Assembly: GCF_014648495.1 (NCBI RefSeq) | Contig: NZ_BMRF01000002.1 | Coordinates: 248,001-312,000, forward strand | Source: Actinomadura cremea | GTDB lineage: Bacteria; Actinomycetota; Actinomycetes; Streptosporangiales; Streptosporangiaceae | Direction of reading: 5' to 3' | Length of the DNA: 64,000 bases | Part shown: piece after piece, positions 35,513 through 43,882 of the stretch | How positions within the stretch are numbered: the stretch's first letter is position 1 | How the letters are laid out: each line of letters opens with the position of its first letter | Notes under the pieces: model-generated | What the model saw: the letters and a program-made list of their open reading frames with translations, nothing else | What the model was told of the DNA's origin: nothing | The model's database searches: none | Made by a program: the position numbers and the translations under genes

Positions 35513-36733
35513 CTACACGATGTGGACGTCCGGCACGTACCGGATCCACCGGCCACCGGCGTTCCGGAACTCCCGTTCCTTCGCCATGATCTCGTCGGCG
35601 TGGTTCCACGCGAACAGCAGCGCGTAGTCGGGGCGGGCCCGCCTGAACTCCTCGGGCGGCCGGACCGGGATGTGCGACCCGGGGACGAGGAGCCCCTGCT
35701 TGGCGGGGGTGGAGTCGCTCACGAACGGCAGCAGCTCCGGGCCGATGCCGAAGAAGGCGGTCGCGGTGGCCGCCTTGCCGGGCGCCCCGTAGCCCGCGAC
35801 CGTGTGCCCGGCGGCGGTGATCTCCCGCAGCAGCCCGAGCAGGTCGTCGCGCACCCCGGCGATGGTGTGGGCGAACTGCGTCAGCGTCTCCGGGGCGGCG
35901 AGCCGGCGGACGGCCTCGGCGTCCAGCATCCGCTGCACGGCGGGGGACGGCCGGCGCGCCCCGGCCGGGCTCAGCGTGTAGCGGATCTCGCCGCCGTGCA
36001 GGGGGGTGGGGGCGACGTCGACCAGCTCCAGCCCGAACAGCTCCGCCGCCGCCTGGACGGACCTCGCCGTGAAGTAGTAGCAGTGCTCGTCGTAGATCTG
36101 GTCGAACGCCGTCCGGTCGAGGATCGTCCCGAGGTAGGGCTCCTCGAACACGAAGATCCCGTCCGGCTTCAGCAGCCGCGCCGCCCCGCGGAAGAGCGAC
36201 TCCAGGTGCGCGATGTGGCAGACGGTGTTCGCGCCGTAGAGGACGTCGGCCGGGCCGTCGGCCGCGCGGACGTCCCCGGCCAGTTCCTCGTCGAAGAAGG
36301 CGGTGCGCACCCGCACGCCGCGCTCCGCCGCCAGCGCGGTGACGTTCGCGGACGGGTCGATGCCGAGGTGCCGGACGCCGGACTCGGCGATCGTCGAGAG
36401 CATGACCCCGTCGTTGCAGCCGATCTCGACGATGAACGGGTCCGCGCCGGCCAGTTCCGTGCGGAGCAGGTCCCGCGCGACCCCCTCGAAATGCTTGCGG
36501 TGCCCGGCCGAGCCGGACGCGTGGTACCGGTACGAGTCGTGGTAGCGCATTTCCTGCGGGACCACCTCGTGCAGCTGCACCATCGTGCAGGCGTCGCACA
36601 TGTCCAGCGCCAGCCGGAAGGTGAATTCGCGTTCGGCCTCTTCGGGCGGGATGAAGGCATTGGCTCTCGGCTGCCGGCCGAGATCCAGGACCTGCCGGAC
36701 GGCGCCCCCGCATATCTTGCATTCGTCGCTCAT
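35513..36733 (-). CDS. NDP-sugar C-methyltransferase (TylCIII/NovU type)
   Basis: A 406-aa three-domain sugar C-methyltransferase. The N-terminal zinc domain has CxxC pairs CKIC and CDAC. The SAM loop is VEIGCNDGVML, and EHCYYFTARSV carries the Tyr/His pair typical of the active site. The C-terminal domain has GYGAPGKAAT. The family methylates C-3 of keto-sugars next to the ketone, which fits the branched 3-C-methyl group of madurosamine. The ATG at 36733 diverges from the alcohol dehydrogenase gene. The stop faces the HpaB gene across a 72-base spacer made of short GGCCGGTG-like repeats. Confidence 0.9.
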   Translation of the reverse strand: MSDECKICGGAVRQVLDLGRQPRANAFIPPEEAEREFTFRLALDMCDACTMVQLHEVVPQEMRYHDSYRYHASGSAGHRKHFEGVARDLLRTELAGADPFIVEIGCNDGVMLSTIAESGVRHLGIDPSANVTALAAERGVRVRTAFFDEELAGDVRAADGPADVLYGANTVCHIAHLESLFRGAARLLKPDGIFVFEEPYLGTILDRTAFDQIYDEHCYYFTARSVQAAAELFGLELVDVAPTPLHGGEIRYTLSPAGARRPSPAVQRMLDAEAVRRLAAPETLTQFAHTIAGVRDDLLGLLREITAAGHTVAGYGAPGKAATATAFFGIGPELLPFVSDSTPAKQGLLVPGSHIPVRPPEEFRRARPDYALLFAWNHADEIMAKEREFRNAGGRWIRYVPDVHIV

Positions 36734-36816
36734 GCTGTGAAGTTAGGCGTTCCGCCGGGAAGGTGCTTCTTCCGGCGTGCGCGATCGGTGCCGAGAATGG
36801 CGCGAAAAGCGGCGTC

Positions 36817-36836
36817 GCAATCTGGAAGATGCCCGT
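36817..36836 (+). promoter_or_regulatory. Shared motif copy 3, GCAATCTGGAAGATG
   Basis: Sequence GCAATCTGGAAGATGCCCGT in the divergent promoter between the sugar C-methyltransferase and alcohol dehydrogenase genes, 112 bases before the latter. Matches copies at 7721 and 17915. Confidence 0.45.
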
Positions 36837-36947
36837 TCGCCGCGGTGTGCGAAACCATTCAGGGGCGTGGCCGCCGGGTCGACGAGCGTTCGGTCACGGC
36901 CTCGCGCCGGTGCCGACGATGTTCGAACCCCGACGAAGGTGGTGCTC

Positions 36948-37970
36948 ATGAAGGCGGCCGTGATCCCCAGGCCCAACGCGACGTGGGAACTCCGCGAGGT
37001 CGCGACCCCGCGCCCCGGGCCCGGCGAGGTGCTGATCCGGGTACGGGCGTGCGGCGTGTGCCACAACGACGTGCTGGCCACCCGCGGGGCGATCCCGTTC
37101 CCCACGATCAGTCCCGCGATCACCGGGCACGAGCCCGCGGGGGAGATCGTCGAACTCGGCTCGGGCGTCGGCCGGCGCCAGGTGGGCGACCGGGTCGGCA
37201 CGACCTGGGTGCGGGCCGGGTGCGGCACGTGCGCCTACTGCCGCCGGGACCTCCCGGTGACGGGGCAGACGGCGATGAACTGCCCGAACCCGGTCACGAC
37301 GGGGTTCACCGCGCAGGGCGGCCACGCCGAGTACATGGTGGTGCGGGAGGAGGAGACGGTCCTCCTGCCCGACGAGCTGTCGTTCGAGCTGGCCGCGCCC
37401 GTCCTGTGCGCCGGGTACACCGCCTGGTCCGCGCTGCGGACGGCCGAGCCCGCGCCGCACGAGCGGGTGGCGGTGCTCGGCGTCGGCGGCCTGGGGCACC
37501 TGGCCCTGCAGTTCTCCCGCGCCTGCGGGTTCGAGACCATCGCGATCACCTCGTCGCCGGACAAGTACGACCTGGCCCGCGAGCTGGGCGCGGACATCGT
37601 CGTGCGCGACGGCGCGCAGCTGTGCGCGGCGGGCGGCGCCGACGTCGTCATCGCGACCGTCCCGTCCTATCCGGCCGCGGCGGCGGGCCTCCAGGGGCTG
37701 CGGGCCGGGGGCCGGATGGTGCTGGCCGGGATCGATCCGGCCGAGCCGTTCTCCATTCCCCCGGCGATGACGTTCCCGTTCTTCGCGCAGGGGCAGCGGA
37801 TCATGGGCGCCACCCACGGCGGCCCCGTCCTGCTCCGGGAGGCCCTCGACCTGGTCGCCGAGCGGAAGGTGACCCCGATGGTGGAGACGTTCCCCAAGGA
37901 GCAGGTGGCCGAGGCGGTGGAGAAGACCGCCAAGGGGGAACTCCGGTTCCGCGCCGTCGTGACCTACTGA
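36948..37970 (+). CDS. Zinc-dependent medium-chain alcohol dehydrogenase
   Basis: A 340-aa MDR-family dehydrogenase. The catalytic zinc region starts at CGVCHND, GHEPAGEI follows, and the structural zinc loop is CGTCAYC with a fourth Cys near AMNC. The NAD(P) loop is VLGVGGLGHLALQ. It oxidises or reduces an alcohol/ketone pair. In this pathway it could reduce a beta-keto group left by the class III aminotransferase, or act on the core (inference only). ATG 36948 has GAAGGTGG upstream. A block of 14-bp repeats follows the stop. Confidence 0.87.
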   Translation: MKAAVIPRPNATWELREVATPRPGPGEVLIRVRACGVCHNDVLATRGAIPFPTISPAITGHEPAGEIVELGSGVGRRQVGDRVGTTWVRAGCGTCAYCRRDLPVTGQTAMNCPNPVTTGFTAQGGHAEYMVVREEETVLLPDELSFELAAPVLCAGYTAWSALRTAEPAPHERVAVLGVGGLGHLALQFSRACGFETIAITSSPDKYDLARELGADIVVRDGAQLCAAGGADVVIATVPSYPAAAAGLQGLRAGGRMVLAGIDPAEPFSIPPAMTFPFFAQGQRIMGATHGGPVLLREALDLVAERKVTPMVETFPKEQVAEAVEKTAKGELRFRAVVTY

Positions 37971-38040
37971 CCCGTGCCGACCGGCCCGTGCCGACCGGCC
38001 CGTGCGGACCGGCCCGTGCCGAGCGACCCGTGCGAAACCG
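37971..38040. repeat. Five tandem 14-bp repeats, CCCGTGCCGACCGG type
   Basis: Five head-to-tail 14-base units starting at the base after the stop codon: CCCGTGCCGACCGG twice, then CCCGTGCGGACCGG, CCCGTGCCGAGCGA and CCCGTGCGAAACCG. The period equals that of the block at 11035, but the sequence differs. Confidence 0.9.
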
Positions 38041-38094
38041 CGGCACAGCATTTCAGCGGATGCGGGGAGAAAAACCCGCCTCGACAATTCTGAT

Positions 38095-39477
38095 ATGAGT
38101 GAACTCGGAAAGCGGGCCGTGGTTCTGGGCGGCAGCATGGCGGGCACGCTCGCCGCGCGGGTCCTGTCGGAATTCTACGGCGAGGTCCTGGTCGTCGAAC
38201 GTGACGCGGTGCTCGGTGTCCGGACGCCGCGGCGGGGGGCACCGCACACCGTCCACGCGCACGGCCTGCACGCGCGCGGCCACCTGATCGTGGAGGAGCT
38301 GTACCCCGGCCTCACCGACGAGTTGCGGGCGGACGGGGTGCCGACCGGGGACATCGCGGGGATGCGCTGGTACTTCAACGCCCGGCGGATCATGCCGGCC
38401 GACACCGGGCTGGTGTCGCTGACGGCCCCGCGCCCCGTCCTGGAGGCGCACGTCCGCGCGCGGACGGCCGCGCTGCCCGGCGTCACCTACCTGGAGCGGC
38501 ACTCGATCATCGGCCTGCTCACCACCGCGGACCGCACCCGGGTCACCGGGGTCCGGGTGGAGCGGCGGGACGAGCCCGGGGAGATCGAGCTGGCGGCCGA
38601 CGTGGTCGTGGACGCCACCGGGCGGGGCTCCCGGACCCCCGCCTGGCTGGAGGAGCTCGGCTACCGGCGGCCGGAGGAGGAACGCGTCAAGGTCGGCCTG
38701 GCGTACACGACGCGGCACTACCGGACGCGGCCGGAGTGGTTCGACGGCGTCCAGTCGATCAACCCGGTGGCGTCCCCGGCCCATCCGCGGGGCGCGTTCT
38801 TCGGCCAGGTCGGGCCGGACACCTGCATCCTGTCGCTCACCGGGATCCTCGGCGACCATCCGCCGACCGATCCGGAGGCGTTCCTGGAGTTCGCGCGGAC
38901 CCTCCCCGTCCCGGACGTCTACGAGGCGGTCCGCGACGGCGAGGCCCTCGACGACCCGGTCAGCTTCCGCTTCCCGGCGAGCGTCCGGCGCCGGTACGAG
39001 CGGCTCGACCGGTTCCCCGACCGGCTGCTCGTGCTGGGCGACGCCGTGTGCAGCTTCAACCCCGTCTACGGGCAGGGCATGAGCGTCGCGGCGATCGAGG
39101 CCATGGAGCTGCGCCGGCACCTGCGGCAGGGGGCGCCCCGCCCCGCCGAGTACCTCACCGCGGTCGCCCGCGCGGTCGACGCCCCGTGGGAGGTGTCCGC
39201 GGGCGGTGACCTCGACTTCCCGGGGGTGGAGGGCCGCCGCACGCTGAAGGTCCGCGCGGGCAACGCCTACATGGCGCGCCTCCAGTACGCGGCGACGAAG
39301 GACCCGAAGGTCACCGAGGGCTTCATGCGCGTGGCCGGGCTGATGGACCCTCCCACCGCGCTCATGCGTCCCGGCATGGCGGCCCGCGTCCTGCGCCACG
39401 CGATCCGCAGGCCGGCTCCGGGCCGGTCCTGGCTGGACGGCCGGTCCCCGGCGGCCGATCCGGCCCGCTCCTCCTGA
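38095..39477 (+). CDS. FAD-dependent monooxygenase, paralog of the one at 7922
   Basis: A 460-aa flavoprotein. FAD loop VLGGSMAGTLAARVL, middle DVVVDATGRGSRTP, and an intact third motif GDAVCSFNPVYGQGMS. It shares many segments with the protein encoded at 7922-9250 (RWYFN, DATGRGSRTP, TRHYR, LDFPGVEGRR versus LTFPGVEGRR), so the two are paralogs; this copy keeps the normal cofactor residues. Substrate unknown; hydroxylation or epoxidation of the core or an aromatic ring are options. ATG 38095 has no close ribosome site; the nearest purine run, GGGGAGA, is about 25 bases upstream, so expression may depend on a leaderless or coupled message. Confidence 0.8.
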   Translation: MSELGKRAVVLGGSMAGTLAARVLSEFYGEVLVVERDAVLGVRTPRRGAPHTVHAHGLHARGHLIVEELYPGLTDELRADGVPTGDIAGMRWYFNARRIMPADTGLVSLTAPRPVLEAHVRARTAALPGVTYLERHSIIGLLTTADRTRVTGVRVERRDEPGEIELAADVVVDATGRGSRTPAWLEELGYRRPEEERVKVGLAYTTRHYRTRPEWFDGVQSINPVASPAHPRGAFFGQVGPDTCILSLTGILGDHPPTDPEAFLEFARTLPVPDVYEAVRDGEALDDPVSFRFPASVRRRYERLDRFPDRLLVLGDAVCSFNPVYGQGMSVAAIEAMELRRHLRQGAPRPAEYLTAVARAVDAPWEVSAGGDLDFPGVEGRRTLKVRAGNAYMARLQYAATKDPKVTEGFMRVAGLMDPPTALMRPGMAARVLRHAIRRPAPGRSWLDGRSPAADPARSS

Positions 39478-39491
39478 CCGCGCGCGGGCGG

Positions 39492-39524
39492 CACGGGGAC
39501 GGCGGGGGAACCCGCCGTCCCGTG
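39492..39524. terminator. Bidirectional terminator hairpin
   Basis: CACGGGGACGGCGGG pairs with CCCGCCGTCCCGTG (one bulged G) around a GGAA loop, between convergent stop codons of the FAD oxygenase and nucleotidyltransferase genes. Confidence 0.75.
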
Positions 39525-40559
39525 TCAGCCGGAGGCGCCGGACGCGGCCGGTCCGATCACGCTGTGCGCGGCGACGGGGCTGACGAGGGCGGCGTGGACG
39601 TCGGCGGGGCCGGACAGGGACGTGCCGTCCAGGACGACGGCGTCGCGGAGCCGCACGCCGCGCAGCGAGCAGTCCCGGCCGATGGCGGCGTCCGGCCCGA
39701 CCTCGCAGTCGGTGAGGACGGTGTCCGCCCCCACGAGGGCCGGGCCGGTGATCCGCGACCGGATCACCCGGGCGCCGGGTTCGACGACGACGGGGCCGCC
39801 GGTCACCTCGGTGGCCGCGTCCAGCTCGCCGTCCGTGCGCGGACGCAGCTCGGCGAGGAGGCGGCGGTTGCACGCCAGGACGTCCGCGGGACGCCCGATG
39901 TCGCGCCAGTGGCCGGTGTGCTCGACGGCGCGGACGGTGCGGCCCCGGTCGATCAGGACCTGGATCGCGTCGGTGATCTCCAGCTCGCCGCGGTGGCTCG
40001 GGCGGCAGGCGTCGATCGCCGCGTGCACGGCCGCGGTGAAGAAGTAGACGCCGAGGACGGCCAGGTCGGTGCGCGGGTGCGCCGGCTTCTCCTCGAGCCG
40101 CCGGACGACGCCGCCCCGTCCGACCTCGGCGACCCCGAAGGCGCGCGGGTCGGCCACCCGGCGCAGCAGGAGCTGCGCGCTGGGGCGCCGGGCGCGGAAG
40201 CGCCGCGCCGGATCGGCGATGCCGCCCGGCAGCAGGTTGTCGCCGAGGTACATGACGAAGTCGTCGTCGCCGAGGAAGGAGCGGGCCAGCGTGACGCAGT
40301 GCGCCAGGCCCAGCGGCCGGGCCTGCGGGACGTAGGTCACCCGGAGCCCGAGGCGGGCGCCGTCGCCGATCGCGTCCATGACGGCCGGGGCGGTGTCGCC
40401 CACCACGATGGCGGTGTCCCGGACGCCGATGTCGGCGATGCCGCGCAGGACGTGCTCCAGGACCGGGCGTCCGGCGAGCGGGATGAGCTGCTTGGGAAGC
40501 GAATTGCTGAAGGGGCGGAGCCGTGAGGCGGTACCCCCCGCCAGCACCAGAGCTTTCAT
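39525..40559 (-). CDS. Glucose-1-phosphate nucleotidyltransferase (long RmlA / SgcA1-like)
   Basis: A 344-aa sugar nucleotidyltransferase. Signature AGGTASRLRPFSNSLPKQLIP at the N-terminus, DNLLPGG for the metal Asp, and EEKPAHP. The last 80 residues form hexapeptide repeats (left-handed beta helix: RVIRSRITGPALVGADT). The long form with this helix is typical of antibiotic clusters (StrD, SgcA1). It makes the NDP-glucose on which the sugar dehydrogenase acts, so it is the entry step to the amino sugar even though it lies 8 kb away. ATG 40559 has AAGGGTG upstream. A 158-base spacer without visible features separates it from the next gene. Confidence 0.9.
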   Translation of the reverse strand: MKALVLAGGTASRLRPFSNSLPKQLIPLAGRPVLEHVLRGIADIGVRDTAIVVGDTAPAVMDAIGDGARLGLRVTYVPQARPLGLAHCVTLARSFLGDDDFVMYLGDNLLPGGIADPARRFRARRPSAQLLLRRVADPRAFGVAEVGRGGVVRRLEEKPAHPRTDLAVLGVYFFTAAVHAAIDACRPSHRGELEITDAIQVLIDRGRTVRAVEHTGHWRDIGRPADVLACNRRLLAELRPRTDGELDAATEVTGGPVVVEPGARVIRSRITGPALVGADTVLTDCEVGPDAAIGRDCSLRGVRLRDAVVLDGTSLSGPADVHAALVSPVAAHSVIGPAASGASG

Positions 40560-40717
40560 GGCGTTCACCCTTGTCGAGTCGCTTCCAGCGTACGGACAAG
40601 GGGACGGCGGATCTTCTCGCGATGTGCCGGTTCCGCGCCCCGCGCCGGCCGCGCTCCGCCCGGCGGCCTCGCGCCGTGGCGCGGCCGGCGCGCGGCCGAT
40701 GCGGGTCCGGAGCGGAT

Positions 40718-41134
40718 TCAGTCCCGGGCGCTGATCTGCTGGACGGCCCAGCTGTTGCCGTCCGGGTCGTCGAAGAAGAGGAAGCCGGTGTTGTCGAGCC
40801 AGTCGCCGTCCTGGTAGGGGCGCATGCTGCCGTCCTGCGTGAAGACCTGGACGTCGCCGACCTTGACCCCGCGCTCGGTGAGCTCGGCGTGGGCGGCGAG
40901 GATGTCGCGGACGACGAGCTGGAGGCCGCGCATCGACCCCGGCGGCATGTCGTTCATGTCGGTGCCCAGCACGATGGAGCAGCCGGACCCGGGCGGGGTC
41001 ACCTGGATCATGCGCTTCCCGTCGGGACGCACGGTGTCGATGTCGACGTTGAAGCCGAGCTCCTCGGAGTAGAAGGCGAGAGAGCGGTCCAGGTCGGCGA
41101 CCGGGAGGCAGACCACCTCGAGTGTCCAATTCAT
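40718..41134 (-). CDS. VOC (glyoxalase/bleomycin-resistance fold) protein
   Basis: A 138-aa vicinal-oxygen-chelate fold protein with two beta-alpha-beta3 halves: LEVVCLPVADLDRSLAFY near the start and LFFDDPDGNSWAVQQ at the end. Members bind and sequester antibiotics or catalyse metal-dependent reactions. The position at the cluster edge suggests ligand binding and immunity, but a housekeeping role is equally possible. Of the usual metal ligands, the first His is not in place (LEVVCL) and the late Glu is Gln (WAVQQ), so a binding role is favoured over catalysis. ATG 41134 diverges from the carboxyltransferase gene. Confidence 0.75.
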   Translation of the reverse strand: MNWTLEVVCLPVADLDRSLAFYSEELGFNVDIDTVRPDGKRMIQVTPPGSGCSIVLGTDMNDMPPGSMRGLQLVVRDILAAHAELTERGVKVGDVQVFTQDGSMRPYQDGDWLDNTGFLFFDDPDGNSWAVQQISARD

Positions 41135-41387
41135 GGTGAATGTCCTTTCGTGTGCTTTTTTCGGCGGCAGGGGATCGGGACCGCCATCGGTACAGACGGC
41201 GCGCAGGCCCCAAATTCATCGCCCTCCGGACGATCGTCGCGCGAATCGGCCCGCTTCGCGCGGCTTTCGCACGGAGAGAGATGTGACGTGCTGGACGGGC
41301 GGCGATACTCCGAAAAACGGGGGCCCGGCGAGATCGACGCCGGGCGTTCGCCCGAGCCCTTGAACAGCGAACGGAAGGGGAGGCGCG

Positions 41388-43067
41388 GTGAGCACCTCCG
41401 ACCTCGATTTCGTCCCGGTCGCGGTACCGCGGCCCGGCACCGGCCCGGCGGCGGCGCCCTCCGCACCGCCGTCCACACCGCCCCCTCCCGCACCGCCCTC
41501 GTCCGCACCGCCGCCCGCGCGCTCGATGCGGGACCTGCGCGACGGCCTGGAGGAGCTGCGGGCACGGGCGGCCGCGGGACGGGCCGAGGGGGTCGAGCGG
41601 CAGCACGGGCTCGGCAAGCGGACCGCGCGGGAACGGCTGGAGCTGCTCCTCGACGAGGGTTCCTTCATCGAGGTCGAGATGTTCCGGCGGCACCAGGCGC
41701 ACGGGCTGAAGATCGGCGCGAACCGGCCGCACACCGACGGGGTGGTCGTCGGGTCCGGCACGGTCCACGGCCGCCGCGTGTTCGTCTACGCCCAGGACTT
41801 CACCGTGTTCGGCGGCTCGCTGGGCGCCGCGCACGCCTCGAAGATCCACAAGGTGATGGACCTGGCGCTCGCGAACGGGGCCCCGCTGATCGGGCTGAAC
41901 GACAGCGGCGGCGCGCGGATCCAGGAGGGGGTGCAGGCCCTCGACGGCTACGGCGGGATCTTCCGCCGCAGCGTCCAGGCGTCCGGCGTGATCCCGCAGA
42001 TCAGCGTGGTGCTCGGGCCGTGCGCCGGGGGAGCGGCCTACTCCCCGGCGCTGAGCGACTTCACGTTCATGGTGCGCGACACCGCGCAGCTGTACCTGAC
42101 GGGCCCGGACGTGGTCGAGGCGGTGAGCGGCAAGCGGGTCACGCACGCCGAGCTCGGCGGCGCGGACGTGCACGGGGACCGGACCGGGGTGGCCACGTTC
42201 GTCTACGACGACGAGGAGACCTGCCTGGAGGAGGTGCGCTTCCTGCTCTCCCTGCTGCCGGACAACAACCTGGAGCCGCCGCCCGCCGCGCCACCGCGCG
42301 GGGCGGCCGACGACGAGCGGCCGGAGCTGGCGGAGATCGTCCCGGTCGAGCCCAGCAAGCCCTACGACATGCGGCTCGTCATCGCCGAGCTGGCCGACGA
42401 CGGCGAGTTCATGGAGCTGCACGAGCGCTGGGCGGCGAACGTGATCTGCGCGCTCACGCGGATCGACGGCGAGGTCGCGGGCGTGGTCGCGAACCAGCCG
42501 ATGGTGCTGGCGGGCGTGCTGGACGCCGACGCGGCACAGAAGGCCGCACGGTTCGTCCGGTTCTGTGACGCCTTCCGGATCCCCCTGGTCACGCTGGTGG
42601 ACGTGCCCGGGTTCCTGCCCGGCCTGGAGCAGGAGCACGCGGGGATCATCCGGCACGGCGCCAAGCTGCTGTACGCCTACTGCGAGGCCACGGTGCCGCG
42701 CGTCCAGGTCATCCTGCGCAAGGCGTACGGCGGGGCGTACATCGTCATGGACTCGAGATCCATCGGGTGCGACCTCTCGCTCGCCTGGCCGACGAACGAG
42801 ATCGCGGTGATGGGCGCCGAGGGCGCCGTGAACGTCCTGTTCCGCCGGGAGCTGGCCGCGGCCGCCGACCCCGCCGCCCTGCGCGCCGAACTGATCGACG
42901 AGTACACCGGGCAGCTCGTCCATCCGTACTACGCCGCCGAGCGCGGGCTGGTCGACGACGTCATCGACCCGGCCCGGACCCGTGCCGTCGTCGCCGGAGG
43001 GCTGCGGATGCTGCGGAACAAGCGCGTCCGGACCCCGCAGCGCGTGCACGGGAACGTGCCACTGTGA
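41388..43067 (+). CDS. Acyl-CoA carboxylase carboxyltransferase (beta) subunit
   Basis: A 559-aa PccB/AccD-type carboxyltransferase. The body shows GKRTARERLELLLDEGSF, NDSGGARIQEG and GGAAYSPALSDF, with oxyanion loops in both halves (Gly-Gly pairs), and AYGGAYIVM towards the end. It transfers CO2 from biotin to acetyl- or propionyl-CoA; a biotinylated alpha subunit must come from elsewhere. It may feed malonyl-CoA to the PKSs or be a normal metabolic gene at the cluster border. Start GTG 41388 is well supported by AAGGGGAGG. The first about 45 residues are a Pro/Ala-rich tail (PPSTPPPPAPPSSAPPPAR) not usual for the family. Confidence 0.88.
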   Translation: MSTSDLDFVPVAVPRPGTGPAAAPSAPPSTPPPPAPPSSAPPPARSMRDLRDGLEELRARAAAGRAEGVERQHGLGKRTARERLELLLDEGSFIEVEMFRRHQAHGLKIGANRPHTDGVVVGSGTVHGRRVFVYAQDFTVFGGSLGAAHASKIHKVMDLALANGAPLIGLNDSGGARIQEGVQALDGYGGIFRRSVQASGVIPQISVVLGPCAGGAAYSPALSDFTFMVRDTAQLYLTGPDVVEAVSGKRVTHAELGGADVHGDRTGVATFVYDDEETCLEEVRFLLSLLPDNNLEPPPAAPPRGAADDERPELAEIVPVEPSKPYDMRLVIAELADDGEFMELHERWAANVICALTRIDGEVAGVVANQPMVLAGVLDADAAQKAARFVRFCDAFRIPLVTLVDVPGFLPGLEQEHAGIIRHGAKLLYAYCEATVPRVQVILRKAYGGAYIVMDSRSIGCDLSLAWPTNEIAVMGAEGAVNVLFRRELAAAADPAALRAELIDEYTGQLVHPYYAAERGLVDDVIDPARTRAVVAGGLRMLRNKRVRTPQRVHGNVPL

Positions 43068-43070
43068 CCT

Positions 43071-43101
43071 CGCCGGACCGCCCGCCCGGGGCGGTCCGGC
43101 G
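43071..43101. terminator. Bidirectional terminator hairpin
   Basis: 13-bp stem CGCCGGACCGCCC with its complement, 4 bases after the carboxyltransferase stop and before the convergent TetR gene. Confidence 0.8.
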
Positions 43102-43124
43102 GCCGGGCGGCCGGGCGCGGCGGG

Positions 43125-43805
43125 TCAGGGGACCGAGGCCCGGCCGGGCTCCAGGCCGGTCTCCCGGTCGAAGCGCGCCGCGGAGCCGGTGACCGACGCC
43201 GTGGCGGCGGCGAGGGTGTCGCCCGCGCCGATCATCAGGGTGACGAGCTGGGACTCGAAGCACGCGTCGGCGCCGTAGGGCTCGACGAGGTAGCCGCCCA
43301 GCTCCAGCGTGACCAGGCCGTGGATCGCGCTCCACATCCGGTGGGCGACCAGCTCGGGGTCGCCGGCGCGGAACCGTCCCGCCTCGACGCAGCGTCCGGC
43401 GCAGGCGGTGACGTACACCAGGGTGTAGCGGCCGTGCTGGCGGTCCTCGTCGGTCAGGGAGAAGCCGCCGAGTGAGGCGCCGCCGAACATCACCGCGTAC
43501 AGGTGCGGGTTGGCCAGGGCGTTGTGCCGGTAGGCGCGGCCCAGCAGCGCCAGGTCGGCGACGGGATCGTCGCTGTCGCGAACCTGGGTGAACCGGGTGT
43601 GCAGCCGCGCGAAACCCTCGCGCACCATCTCCCGGACCAGCTCCCCCATCGATCCGAAGTGCGTGTAGACGCCCATCGTCGAGCTGCCCGCCTCGGCGGC
43701 GATGCGGCGCGTGGTCAGCGCCTGCGGGCCCTTCTCGGCGAGCAGGCGCGCGGCGACGTCGATCAGGACGGTGCGGGCCCGTGGATCAGGTCGGCGTGGA
43801 CTCAT
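43125..43805 (-). CDS. TetR-family regulator
   Basis: A 226-aa TetR regulator. The helix-turn-helix is TTRRIAAEAGSSTMGVYTHFG (residues about 30-50, with the typical YxHFG end), followed by a ligand domain. ATG 43805 gives a normal N-terminus (MSPRRPDPRAR); the frame is open 15 codons further, but that would run through the operator. It diverges from the carotenoid-oxygenase-like gene, with AT-rich inverted repeats between, so it likely represses both itself and that gene. Confidence 0.85.
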   Translation of the reverse strand: MSPRRPDPRARTVLIDVAARLLAEKGPQALTTRRIAAEAGSSTMGVYTHFGSMGELVREMVREGFARLHTRFTQVRDSDDPVADLALLGRAYRHNALANPHLYAVMFGGASLGGFSLTDEDRQHGRYTLVYVTACAGRCVEAGRFRAGDPELVAHRMWSAIHGLVTLELGGYLVEPYGADACFESQLVTLMIGAGDTLAAATASVTGSAARFDRETGLEPGRASVP

Positions 43806-43808
43806 GAT

Positions 43809-43861
43809 TGACAGTGTTACATAACACCGATATTTTTTAATGCACAACACTGTTATGTCAT
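43809..43861. promoter_or_regulatory. Operator region with inverted repeats for the TetR regulator
   Basis: An unusually AT-rich stretch. GTGTTACATAACAC (43815-43828) is a near-perfect palindrome with 6-base arms. A second site, AACACTGTTATGTCA (43847-43861), repeats ACATAACA and AGTGTT on the other strand. TATTTTTTAAT between them may hold the -10 box. Confidence 0.65.
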
Positions 43862-43882
43862 GGGTCGGCAGGGAGGCGCGTG

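Noticed and set aside
39525-43049. A 1174-codon fusion ahead of the nucleotidyltransferase
   Set aside because: It runs through the VOC and carboxyltransferase genes; ATG 40559 begins a standard nucleotidyltransferase.
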